From positions 1-24,349 of the forward strand of contig JBKBMT010000042.1 in the NCBI GenBank assembly GCA_046295655.1: a DNA stretch of 24,349 bases. The letters run 5' to 3'. Each line of letters begins with the position of its first letter. The stretch's first letter is position 1. This stretch comes from JBKBMT01 sp046295655. GTDB lineage: Bacteria > Pseudomonadota > Alphaproteobacteria > Rhodobacterales > Rhodobacteraceae. Of the stretch, positions 16,434-23,393 are shown one piece after another. The notes beneath the pieces were generated by a model that was not told the origin of the DNA, did not search any database, and saw only the letters and a program-made list of their open reading frames with translations. Made by a program: the position numbers and the translations under genes.

Positions 16434-16560
16434 TGCACCCCCCCAGGATCATCGGCGGCGGCAGAATAACCGGACAATTCTATCGATACAGCCGAAGTTT
16501 ACCGTGGCTTGAGGAAGCTGGCAGCATCGTGCCGGAGTGTCGGCGGAACGGGGCCGCAGG

Positions 16561-17400
16561 ATGGGCAACAGACGGAAACGGGGCGATTTCCTTGACGGGG
16601 CCGACGGCCTTCTGTCCGATCCGCTCAGCATTGCCGTGGCCGCGCGCGACCGCGAGGTGCTGACCATGGTGCGCGATGCGCTTGCCCGGCGGCGGTTCAT
16701 GCTGGCCTTCCAGCCGGTCGTGATCGCCGGCGCACCCGACCGCATCGCGTTCCACGAAGGGCTGATCCGCGTCCTGGACGAAGGCGGCCGCATCATTCCC
16801 GCCGCCGACTTCATGGCGGTTGCCGAGACCTCCGAACTCGGGCGGCTGCTGGATTGCGCTGCGCTGGACATGGGGCTTCAGGAACTTGCGGCCCAACCCG
16901 ACCTGCGACTGTCGATCAACATGTCGGCGCGGTCGATCGGCTATCCGCGCTGGACCCGTATCCTGGAGGACGGCCTGCGCGATGCGACGGTCGGGGAACG
17001 GCTGATCCTTGAAGTGTCCGAAGCCTCGGCCATGCTGATGCCCGACATCGTCTCGGTGTTTATGGCCGACCTGCACCGCCGCGGCATCTCCTTCGCACTG
17101 GACGATTTCGGCGCCGGTTTCACGATGCTGCGGCACCTGCGCGACTTCTGCTTCGACATGGTGAAGATCGACGGCCAGTTCATCCGCGCAATTTCCACCA
17201 CCCCCGACAACCAGGCGCTGACGCGGGCCATGGTGGCGATCGGGCGCAACTTCGACATGCTGGTCGTGGCCGAGTCGGTGGAGTCGCAGGCCGATGCGGC
17301 ATGGCTCGCACGTGCAGGCGTGGATTGTCTTCAGGGCTATTTCTTCGGTGCCCCGACGGTGCGGCCCGCCTGGCACAACGGAAGCCGGCGCAGCGCGTGA
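16561..17400 (+). CDS. EAL-domain protein, probable cyclic-di-GMP phosphodiesterase
   Basis: A 279-residue cytoplasmic protein that is essentially a lone EAL domain with no receiver, PAS or GGDEF part. The name-giving motif is EGL (66-68) after FQPVVIAG. The other metal and catalytic positions are kept: N120 in SINMSARS, E151 in ILEVSEAS, the DDFGAGF loop at 181-187, K202 in MVKIDGQF, E238/E241 in VVAESVES, and Q258 in LQGYFFGAP. It should therefore hydrolyse c-di-GMP, although the Ala-to-Gly change and AESVE (usually AEGVE) could lower activity. ATG at 16561 is chosen; a GTG at 16537 would add eight residues. Neither has a strong ribosome-binding site. It lies 126 bases upstream of phaA in the same direction, separated by a palindromic repeat. 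Confidence 0.88.
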   Translation: MGNRRKRGDFLDGADGLLSDPLSIAVAARDREVLTMVRDALARRRFMLAFQPVVIAGAPDRIAFHEGLIRVLDEGGRIIPAADFMAVAETSELGRLLDCAALDMGLQELAAQPDLRLSINMSARSIGYPRWTRILEDGLRDATVGERLILEVSEASAMLMPDIVSVFMADLHRRGISFALDDFGAGFTMLRHLRDFCFDMVKIDGQFIRAISTTPDNQALTRAMVAIGRNFDMLVVAESVESQADAAWLARAGVDCLQGYFFGAPTVRPAWHNGSRRSA

Positions 17401-17427
17401 CGGGTGGTCCTTCCCCGCCGCTGTGTT

Positions 17428-17446
17428 AGCGCAAATTCCTTGCGCT
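17428..17446. promoter_or_regulatory. Inverted repeat AGCGCAA-N5-TTGCGCT upstream of phaA
   Basis: Seven-base perfect arms (17428-17434, 17440-17446) flank ATTCC in the EAL-phaA gap, 81 bases before the phaA start. The inner core GCGCAA-N5-TTGCGC is repeated exactly upstream of phaB. No T-run follows, so an operator is more likely than a terminator. TTGCGC at 17440-17445 could also serve as a -35, with a poor -10 (TACCCC) 17 bases on. Confidence 0.5.
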
Positions 17447-17526
17447 CGCCCCCAAGGCCGCATACCCCATGCCGCAGAGCAGCGGCGCCGGCCCGGCCCG
17501 CTCTGCGCCAAGGGAGAGGAGCCCCC

Positions 17527-18699
17527 ATGACCAATGTCGTGATCGTCTCGGCAGCCCGCACCGCTGTCGGCAGCTTCAACGGATCTTTCGCAAACACGCC
17601 CGCGCACGATCTTGGCGCCGCGGCGATCGAGGCGGTCGTCTCCCGCGCCGGCATCGACAAGGCCGAGGTGTCGGAAACCATCCTCGGTCAGGTTCTGACC
17701 GCCGGACAGGGGCAGAACCCTGCCCGTCAAGCCCATATCAAGGCCGGCCTTCCGAAGGAATCGAGCGCGTGGAGCATCAACCAGGTCTGCGGCTCCGGCC
17801 TGCGCGCCGTGGCGCTCGGCGCCCAGCACGTTCAGCTTGGCGATGCCGCGATCGTCGTGGCGGGCGGTCAGGAGAACATGAGCCTGAGCCCGCATGTCGC
17901 GCATCTGCGGGCAGGCCAGAAGATGGGCGATCTCAACTTCATCGACTCGATGATCCGTGACGGTCTGTGGGATGCCTTCAACGGCTATCACATGGGCCAG
18001 ACCGCCGAGAACGTGGCCCAGCAGTGGCAGATCAGCCGGGAAGAGCAGGACCAGTTCGCACTTGCCAGCCAGAACAAGGCCGAGGCGGCACAGAAGGCGG
18101 GCCGTTTCAAGGACGAGATCGTTCCCTTCACGGTAAGGTCGCGCAAGGGCGATGTCGTGGTGGAGCATGACGAATACATCCGTCACGGGGCGACCATCGA
18201 CGCCATGCAGAAGCTGCGCCCTGCCTTCACCAAGGACGGCAGTGTGACCGCCGCAAATGCCAGCGGCATCAACGACGGCGCGGCGGCGGTGCTGCTCATG
18301 TCCGACAAGGACGCCGAACGGCGCGGCCTGAAACCGCTGGCCCGCATCGCCGCCTACGCGACCGCCGGTCTGGACCCCGCGATCATGGGCGTGGGCCCGA
18401 TCCACGCCAGCCGGAAGGCACTGGAAAAGGCTGGCTGGAAGGCAGGCGACCTCGACCTTGTGGAAGCGAACGAGGCCTTCGCGGCCCAGGCCTGCGCGGT
18501 GAACAAGGACATGGGCTGGAACCCGGAGATCGTGAACGTCAACGGCGGCGCGATCGCCATCGGCCATCCGATCGGCGCGTCCGGCGCGCGGATCCTCAAC
18601 ACCCTGCTGTTCGAGATGCAGCGCCGGGGCGCGAAGAAGGGGCTGGCGACCCTGTGCATCGGCGGCGGCATGGGCGTTGCCATGTGCCTTGAACGCTGA
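17527..18699 (+). CDS. phaA: Acetyl-CoA acetyltransferase (beta-ketothiolase)
   Basis: A 390-residue biosynthetic thiolase that condenses two acetyl-CoA to acetoacetyl-CoA, the first step of polyhydroxybutyrate synthesis and, in Rhodobacter, also of the ethylmalonyl-CoA pathway. The nucleophile C88 is in NQVCGSGLRAVALGAQ, the histidine H347 in GGAIAIGHPIGASG, and the acid/base C377 in TLCIGGGMG, matching Zoogloea PhbA within one position. The length is standard. ATG at 17527 is preceded by GGGAGAGGAG. It is followed by phaB with a 105-base gap holding a strong palindrome and a promoter-like pair. Degradative thiolases share the fold, but neighbouring phaB supports the PHB assignment. Confidence 0.96.
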   Translation: MTNVVIVSAARTAVGSFNGSFANTPAHDLGAAAIEAVVSRAGIDKAEVSETILGQVLTAGQGQNPARQAHIKAGLPKESSAWSINQVCGSGLRAVALGAQHVQLGDAAIVVAGGQENMSLSPHVAHLRAGQKMGDLNFIDSMIRDGLWDAFNGYHMGQTAENVAQQWQISREEQDQFALASQNKAEAAQKAGRFKDEIVPFTVRSRKGDVVVEHDEYIRHGATIDAMQKLRPAFTKDGSVTAANASGINDGAAAVLLMSDKDAERRGLKPLARIAAYATAGLDPAIMGVGPIHASRKALEKAGWKAGDLDLVEANEAFAAQACAVNKDMGWNPEIVNVNGGAIAIGHPIGASGARILNTLLFEMQRRGAKKGLATLCIGGGMGVAMCLER

Positions 18700-18725
18700 C
18701 CCCACAACCGCCGGCATGGATCACC

Positions 18726-18754
18726 AGAGGCGCGCAATAATGTTGCGCGCCTCT
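18726..18754. promoter_or_regulatory. 12-base-arm inverted repeat in phaA-phaB gap
   Basis: AGAGGCGCGCAA (18726-18737) and its exact reverse complement (18743-18754) flank TAATG. The inner part is GCGCAA-N5-TTGCGC, the same core and spacing as upstream of phaA. It lies 26 bases after the phaA stop. As RNA it would be a very stable hairpin followed by TGTCC, a poor T-run, so an intrinsic terminator or processing hairpin for phaA is an alternative to an operator. Confidence 0.6.
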
Positions 18755-18771
18755 TGTCCAGCGGCTAACAG
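18743..18771 (+). promoter_or_regulatory. Candidate phaB promoter
   Basis: TTGCGC (18743-18748), the start of the right arm of the palindrome, and TAACAG (18766-18771) are 17 bases apart. The octamer CTAACAGA at 18765-18772 is identical to that in the mcl1 promoter candidate at 1920-1927, also at the same spacing from a TTGCG-type -35. Confidence 0.4.
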
Positions 18772-18788
18772 AGTTTCAAGAGTTAGCC
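18763..18788 (+). promoter_or_regulatory. Inverted repeat GGCTAAC-N12-GTTAGCC before phaB
   Basis: Perfect seven-base arms at 18763-18769 and 18782-18788 lie directly before the phaB ribosome-binding site GAGGAGG. The left arm overlaps the proposed -10, so it is either a DNA operator over the start site or, if phaB is read through from phaA, an RNA hairpin beside the ribosome-binding site. Confidence 0.4.
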
Positions 18789-18804
18789 CCGAGGAGGAAA
18801 CAGA

Positions 18805-19527
18805 ATGTCCAGAGTCGCTTTGGTCACCGGCGGGTCGCGCGGCATCGGCGCGGCGATATCGACCGCGCTGAAGAATGCCGGCTACACGGTCGCGGCCAAC
18901 TACGCCGGTAACGACGAGGCCGCCTCGAAGTTCACGGCGGAGACCGGGATCAAGACCTACAAGTGGAACGTCGCCGACTACGACGCGTCCAAGGCCGGGA
19001 TCGAGAAGGTCGAGGCAGAGCTCGGACCGATCGAGGTGGTGGTGGCGAACGCCGGCATCACCCGCGACGCGCCGTTCCACAAGATGACGCCGGACCAGTG
19101 GAAGCAGGTCATCGATACCAACCTGACGGGGGTGTTCAACACCATCCATCCCGTCTGGCCCGGCATGCGGGAACGCAAGTTCGGCCGCGTCGTGGTCATC
19201 TCGTCTGTGAACGGGCAGAAGGGCCAGTTCGGTCAGGTCAACTATGCTGCCACCAAGGCCGGCGATCTGGGCATCGTCAAGTCGCTGGCACAGGAAGGTG
19301 CGCGCTTCGGGATCACCGCGAATGCGGTCTGCCCGGGTTACATCGCCACCGAGATGGTGATGGCCGTCCCCGAGAAGGTGCGCGAGAGCATCATCGCCGG
19401 CATCCCCGCCGGCCGTCTGGGCGAGCCCGAGGAAATCGCCCGCTGCGTGGCCTTTCTTGTCGCGGACGATGCGGGGTTCATCAACGGCTCGACCATCAGC
19501 GCGAACGGCGCGCAGTTCTTCGCCTGA
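18805..19527 (+). CDS. phaB: Acetoacetyl-CoA reductase
   Basis: A 240-residue short-chain dehydrogenase that reduces acetoacetyl-CoA to (R)-3-hydroxybutyryl-CoA with NADPH, feeding PHB synthase and the ethylmalonyl-CoA pathway. The nucleotide-binding TGGSRGIG is at 8-15, NAG at 82-84, serines 133/134 in VVISSVNGQKGQFGQVNY, with catalytic Y147 and K151. The VNGQKGQFGQ block and the end NGSTISANGAQFFA are specific to PhaB rather than FabG. ATG at 18805 has GAGGAGGA eight bases upstream. It is the last gene of the phaAB pair and is followed by a strong terminator. Confidence 0.96.
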   Translation: MSRVALVTGGSRGIGAAISTALKNAGYTVAANYAGNDEAASKFTAETGIKTYKWNVADYDASKAGIEKVEAELGPIEVVVANAGITRDAPFHKMTPDQWKQVIDTNLTGVFNTIHPVWPGMRERKFGRVVVISSVNGQKGQFGQVNYAATKAGDLGIVKSLAQEGARFGITANAVCPGYIATEMVMAVPEKVRESIIAGIPAGRLGEPEEIARCVAFLVADDAGFINGSTISANGAQFFA

Positions 19528-19550
19528 CGCCAGCCCTGCCGGAAGCGGAC

Positions 19551-19580
19551 GGCCCCGCAGCTTGCGGGGCCATCTTGCTG
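19551..19580 (+). terminator. Intrinsic terminator after phaB
   Basis: A nine-base perfect GC stem (19551-19559 with 19563-19571, tight GCT loop, or eight pairs with a five-base loop) is followed by ATCTTGCTG. It is 23 bases after the phaB stop and ends the phaAB unit before the ABC transporter promoter. Confidence 0.75.
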
Positions 19581-19599
19581 TGCGGTCAGCACGCGTCGG

Positions 19600-19634
19600 G
19601 TGCAATTGACCGCCGTTTGCACACATCTTAGGCT
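19600..19634 (+). promoter_or_regulatory. Promoter and inverted repeat before ABC importer operon
   Basis: TTGACC (19606-19611) and TAGGCT (19629-19634) are 17 bases apart, a good housekeeping promoter. The -35 lies within an inverted repeat GTGCAA-N11-TTGCAC (19600-19605 and 19617-19622), a position at which a bound protein would block polymerase. The leader to the start at 19729 is about 88 bases, and I see no TPP riboswitch element in it. Confidence 0.5.
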
Positions 19635-19728
19635 CGCTTCGCCGGTTTCCCGGGCAATCCGTCCCGCACGCCTTGGCCAACTGCCGCCCGCATGTCAGCG
19701 TCCGCGGCGCATGCAACAGGAGGTCCGA

Positions 19729-20736
19729 ATGTTCCACCGTGCCGTCGCCGCATTTGCTGCCGGTCTGGTCCTTTCCACGGCCGCACAGGCCCAGACGACG
19801 ATCAACTTTGCGCTCGACTGGCGGTTCGAAGGCCCCGCCGCCCCCTTCTTCGCCGCCATCGACAACGGCCATTTCGCCGCCGAGGGGCTGTCGGTCGACA
19901 TCCAGGCCGGCCAGGGATCGCTCGACGCGATCCCGAAGGTGGCCACAGGGGCATTCCAGATGGGCTTTGCCGACATGAATTCCATCGCGCGGTTTCTCGA
20001 CCAGAACCCGGGCGCGCCGGTACAGGCGGTGATGATCGTCTATGACAAGCCGCCGGCAGCGATGGTCGGCCTGCGGTCGCAGGGCATCGAAAGCGTCACC
20101 GACATCATGGGCAAGCGGCTGGGCGCGCCGCCGCCCGACGGCGCCTGGTCCCAGTTCCCCGCCTTCGCCAAGGCGAACGGCATCGACATCAGCCAGATCA
20201 CGGTAGAGCCCGTGGGCTTTCCGGTGCGCGAGCCCATGCTGGCCGAACGGCAGGTGGACGCGGTAACGGGCTTTTCCTTCTCGGTCTTTCTGAACCTGGT
20301 CCGTCTCGGCGTGCCGGAGGACGACATCGCGATCTTTCTGATGGCGGACCACGGCGTGCATTACTACGGCAATGCGGTGATCGCGAATACCGACTTCGCC
20401 AACCAGAACCCCGAGGCCGTCACCGGCTTCATCCGCGCGCTCGCCAAGGGCTGGAAGGATGCCGCGGCCGATCCCCGCAAGGCGGTCGAGCAGATGATCA
20501 CCCGCACCCCGGCGTCGGACGTGGATCTGGAGACACGTCGATTCCAGATCGCGCTGGAACAGAACGTGCTGACCGACTGGGTGCGCGCGAACGGCATGGG
20601 CAACATCGACGAGGACAGGTTCCTGCGCTCGATCGAGCAGCTGAAGGAGATCTACGAGTTCACCAACGAGCCCACGCCCGAACTCTACTTCACCGACGTG
20701 TTCCTGCCCGACGACGGCAGCCTGTCGTTCGACTGA
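19729..20736 (+). CDS. ABC transporter substrate-binding protein, NMT1/THI5-like
   Basis: A 335-residue periplasmic solute-binding protein of the NMT1/SsuA superfamily. It has an export signal (MFHRAVAAFAAGLVLSTAAQA, cleavage after AQA at 19-21), then INFALDWRFEGPAAPFFAAIDNGHFAAEGLSVDIQAGQGS, which is the typical first lobe, followed by VATGAFQMGFADMN. Members bind taurine, alkanesulfonates, nitrate, or thiamine-pyrimidine precursors. The substrate here is not evident: no thiamine riboswitch precedes it, and no sulfonate or thiamine gene adjoins. ATG at 19729 follows ACAGGAGG closely. It is the first gene of a three-gene importer operon, and a strong hairpin separates it from the ATPase gene. 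Confidence 0.9.
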   Translation: MFHRAVAAFAAGLVLSTAAQAQTTINFALDWRFEGPAAPFFAAIDNGHFAAEGLSVDIQAGQGSLDAIPKVATGAFQMGFADMNSIARFLDQNPGAPVQAVMIVYDKPPAAMVGLRSQGIESVTDIMGKRLGAPPPDGAWSQFPAFAKANGIDISQITVEPVGFPVREPMLAERQVDAVTGFSFSVFLNLVRLGVPEDDIAIFLMADHGVHYYGNAVIANTDFANQNPEAVTGFIRALAKGWKDAAADPRKAVEQMITRTPASDVDLETRRFQIALEQNVLTDWVRANGMGNIDEDRFLRSIEQLKEIYEFTNEPTPELYFTDVFLPDDGSLSFD

Positions 20737-20742
20737 GGGTAT

Positions 20743-20767
20743 CGCCCCGGCCCGGGCGGCCGGGGCG
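20743..20767 (+). promoter_or_regulatory. Strong GC hairpin between binding-protein and ATPase genes
   Basis: A 10-base all-GC stem (20743-20752 with 20758-20767) around CGGGC lies six bases after the first gene's stop and six bases before the next ATG. Its 3' arm contains the only G-rich ribosome-binding-like run of the ATPase gene. No T-run follows, so it is not a typical terminator. It probably protects the upstream mRNA and lowers ATPase translation. Confidence 0.6.
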
Positions 20768-20773
20768 TCTGCC

Positions 20774-21559
20774 ATGACCGATCTGGTCGAGATCCGCGGC
20801 GTGAGCCACGCCTACCGTACCAGGACCGGCCCGCTGCCGGTTCTGGACGATCTGAACATCGCCATCCCCGAAGGCGCGTTCTGTGCCGTGGTCGGCCCAT
20901 CGGGCTGCGGCAAGTCCACGCTGACACGGCTGATCGCGGGGCTGATGAAGCCCGACCGGGGCGAGGTCTGGCTGCACGGCGAGAAGGTGCGCAGCCCGCG
21001 CAAGACAGTGGGCATGGCGTTCCAGAACCCCGTCCTGCTGGAATGGCGCACGATCCTCGACAACGTGATCCTGCCGCTCGAGATCGTGGCGCCTTCGATG
21101 CCCCGCAGCCAGCGCGAGGAGCGCGCGCGTGAACTTCTGGCGCTCGTCGGGCTCAGCGGGTTCGAAGGCAAGCGGCCGAGCCAGCTGTCGGGTGGCATGC
21201 GCCAGCGCGCCAGCCTGTGCCGTGCCATCGTCCACAAACCCGAGATCCTGATCATGGACGAACCCTTCGGCGCGCTCGACGCCTTCACGCGCGAGGACCT
21301 GTGGCAGCTGATGCACCGGCTGCGCGCCGAGGAGCCGTTCACCGGCCTGCTGATCACCCACGACCTGCGCGAGAGCGTCTATCTGGCCGACGAGGTGATC
21401 GTTCTGTCGGACCGGCCGGCGCGGGTGCAGTATCGCATGGCGATCGACATCCCCTCGCCGCGCCCGATCTCGATGCTCTACGAGGCCGCGCAGGTCGAGA
21501 AGCTTGCAATCCTGCGCGAGCAGATCGAGATCGCCCAGGGCCGCGCGAAGGTGGCATGA
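20774..21559 (+). CDS. ABC transporter ATP-binding protein (nitrate/sulfonate/taurine type)
   Basis: A 261-residue ATPase, inner-membrane associated, that powers the importer. It has Walker A GPSGCGKST (41-49), the Q-loop AFQNPVLLEWRTILDNVILPLEI, the signature LSGGMRQRASLCRA, Walker B EILIMDEPFGALDAFTRE, and the switch ITHDLRESVYLADEVIVLSDRPARV. The FGALDAFTRE and VLLEWRTILDNV forms are typical of the TauB/SsuB/NrtC group. The ATG at 20774 has no free Shine-Dalgarno sequence; the only candidate lies in the preceding hairpin. Its stop overlaps the permease start (ATGA at 21556-21559). Confidence 0.93.
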   Translation: MTDLVEIRGVSHAYRTRTGPLPVLDDLNIAIPEGAFCAVVGPSGCGKSTLTRLIAGLMKPDRGEVWLHGEKVRSPRKTVGMAFQNPVLLEWRTILDNVILPLEIVAPSMPRSQREERARELLALVGLSGFEGKRPSQLSGGMRQRASLCRAIVHKPEILIMDEPFGALDAFTREDLWQLMHRLRAEEPFTGLLITHDLRESVYLADEVIVLSDRPARVQYRMAIDIPSPRPISMLYEAAQVEKLAILREQIEIAQGRAKVA

Positions 21560-22329
21560 TGGACGCGCTGCGGAAGATCGCCCCGCCGGTGCTGGCAATG
21601 CTCGCGCTCGTGGCGGCATGGGAATGGCTGGTCTGGTATCGCGGCTGGCCGACCTACAAGATGGCCGCACCTTCGGACCTGTGGCCTGCCTTCTGGCGGT
21701 TGCGCTGGCTGTTTCTGGAACGCGGCTGGGAAACGTTGTGGCGCACCGTCGCCGGGCTGGGAATCGCGGTCGTGGTCGGCACCTTGCTCGGCATGGTCAT
21801 GGGCTTCAGCCGGATCATGCGCGACGCGCTTTATCCGATCCTCGTCGGGTTCAACGCCATACCGAAGGCGACCGTCGTGCCGGTGGTCGCGCTGCTGTTC
21901 GTGGGCCAGCATGATTTCAACACGGTGCTGCTGGCGTTCCTGATCTCGTTCTTCCCGATCGCCGTCTCGGTCTCGATCGGTCTTTCGACGCTGGAACCCG
22001 AATACCGCGACATCCTGCGGGCGCTGGGCGCCAGCCGGCTGACCATCTTCTGGAAGATCGCCCTGCCCAAGACCTTGCCCGAGTTCTTTGGCGCGCTGAA
22101 GGTCGCGGTGACGCTCGCGTTCATCGGCACAAACCTGGTCGAGATCGTGAGCCCGCACAACCGCGGCCTCGGAGCGCTGTTCGAATCTGGCCGGATCAAC
22201 GCGGACTTCCCGCTGATGTTCGCAGTGCTGATCGCCCTGGCCATCCTCGGGATCCTGCTGTTCTACATCGTCGTCGCGCTCGAGCGGGTGTTCGCCGGCT
22301 GGGCCGACCGGGGCGCAAGCTATACGTGA
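21556..22329 (+). CDS. ABC transporter permease (nitrate/sulfonate/taurine type)
   Basis: A 257-residue inner-membrane permease with about six hydrophobic segments. The EAA-type coupling loop is EYRDILRALGASRLTIFWKIALPKTLPEFFG, preceded by LVGFNAIPKATVVPVVALLFVG, characteristic of the TauC/SsuC/NrtB family. It is the third gene of the importer operon, beginning MMDALRK in an ATGATG that overlaps the ATPase stop; ATG at 21556 or 21559 is possible. Its stop is only six bases from that of the convergent gene at 22336, with no obvious terminator between them. Confidence 0.93.
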   Translation: MMDALRKIAPPVLAMLALVAAWEWLVWYRGWPTYKMAAPSDLWPAFWRLRWLFLERGWETLWRTVAGLGIAVVVGTLLGMVMGFSRIMRDALYPILVGFNAIPKATVVPVVALLFVGQHDFNTVLLAFLISFFPIAVSVSIGLSTLEPEYRDILRALGASRLTIFWKIALPKTLPEFFGALKVAVTLAFIGTNLVEIVSPHNRGLGALFESGRINADFPLMFAVLIALAILGILLFYIVVALERVFAGWADRGASYT

Positions 22330-22335
22330 ACGGGC

Positions 22336-23349
22336 TTAGTCGAACACCCCCGCCACGCGCCCGAACAGCATGAAGGCGCGGGCGGTGCGGGTCTCGGCGA
22401 AATCGGCGATCTCGGCATCGGTCGCCCCGCGCTCGAAACGCTGGAAGCTGCGGTCGAACTGCCGCAGGAAGTGGTGGGCGGCATCGCGGAAGACGGGATC
22501 GTTGCGCATCCGGCCGGCAGTCAGGGCAAGCGATGACCGATCGCGGATACCGCCCAGCGCCGCAAGCCCCCTGCCCCGTTCTCCGGCGGCGAAGCGGCGC
22601 CATACCTCGGGCCGGGCACGGTCGGGACGCAGGTCGTCCATGTAGATGCCGTCCTGGGCCAGAAGCGTTAGCACATCCTGCGCCGCCCGGATCAGCCGCG
22701 CGGTGTCGCGGTCCGAGAGCGCACGGCGCATGCACCGGAAACCTTCGGCATCCTCGGGCGAGTCGGGAAAGTTCAGCGCGCGCGTCCATTCCTCGGCCGA
22801 CAGCGGCTCCGGCTGGGGGGCGGCCGGCGCGTCCAGCGCAAGGGTCGGCTGGTCCGCCGCCGCCGCCGGTGCGGCCGCGGGCGCGGTTACCACCCGCGGC
22901 GTTTCCGCCTTGCGGGTCGAGGCGAAGGTGGCAGGCCCCGGTTCGGTGTGCTTCGAGGGCGCGGCAGGATCGTCCGGCCGACGCTCGCCCCACACCCGCC
23001 CGGAACCGCCGGTTGCCTGCGACTGACGTTCCTGAAGGAAGGCATGGCGCATCGCATCGACCGAGACCTGAAGCCGCGCAGCCTCTTCGCGCAAGTCACG
23101 GATCGTCCGGGCCGTCACCGCCGCAACCCAGATCAACGCGATCGGCAGGAACACCACGAACAGCATCAGAAGCACGCCGAACGGCCGGCCATCGTCGCCC
23201 TGCCCGGCAAGGACGAAATAGGCGATCACCGCGAGAAGCCAGACAAGGCTCAATGCGCCGGCCACGAACTCGGTCGCGCTGATCCGGGTCGCGCCGTTCA
23301 GACGCCCCTGCGGCGCGTCGATCGGTCTGCCATGGTCGGGGTCGGACAT
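22336..23349 (-). CDS. Hypothetical membrane protein with coiled coil and C-terminal domain
   Basis: I do not recognise this 337-residue protein beyond its architecture: a charged N terminus, two hydrophobic segments (about 26-48 and 57-79), a short coiled coil (TIRDLREEAARLQVSVDAMRH, kept here in part), an Ala/Pro-rich linker at about 120-195, and a helical C-terminal domain from about 195. That domain contains EEWTRALNFPDSPEDAEGFRC, followed by LSDRDTARLIRAAQDVLTLLAQ and GIYMDDLRPDRARPEVWRRFA. Both termini are cytoplasmic if the two segments form a hairpin. ATG at 23349 is chosen, with AGGGGAAG upstream; a longer frame would run into greA. It is immediately downstream of greA and is likely co-transcribed. 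Conserved but unnamed in the family, as far as I can tell. Confidence 0.75.
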   Translation of the reverse strand: MSDPDHGRPIDAPQGRLNGATRISATEFVAGALSLVWLLAVIAYFVLAGQGDDGRPFGVLLMLFVVFLPIALIWVAAVTARTIRDLREEAARLQVSVDAMRHAFLQERQSQATGGSGRVWGERRPDDPAAPSKHTEPGPATFASTRKAETPRVVTAPAAAPAAAADQPTLALDAPAAPQPEPLSAEEWTRALNFPDSPEDAEGFRCMRRALSDRDTARLIRAAQDVLTLLAQDGIYMDDLRPDRARPEVWRRFAAGERGRGLAALGGIRDRSSLALTAGRMRNDPVFRDAAHHFLRQFDRSFQRFERGATDAEIADFAETRTARAFMLFGRVAGVFD

Positions 23350-23393
23350 GGCTGGCACTTCCCCCTGTGCGGCGCCTTCGGCCGGAAGGCGCG

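Noticed and set aside
16477..16482. TAGAAT on the minus strand as a tag -10 element
   Set aside because: A good -10 match, but no acceptable -35 at 16-18 bases, so it is mentioned with the gene but not listed as a promoter.
16480..18717. Very long open frame (745 codons) on the minus strand opposite the EAL gene and phaA
   Set aside because: It is the antisense shadow of two clear genes in high-GC DNA; its translation is His/Arg/Gly-rich and resembles no family.
18721..20775. 684-codon open frame on the minus strand opposite phaB and the binding-protein gene
   Set aside because: Shadow of well-identified plus-strand genes, crossing a terminator and a promoter; no recognisable domains.
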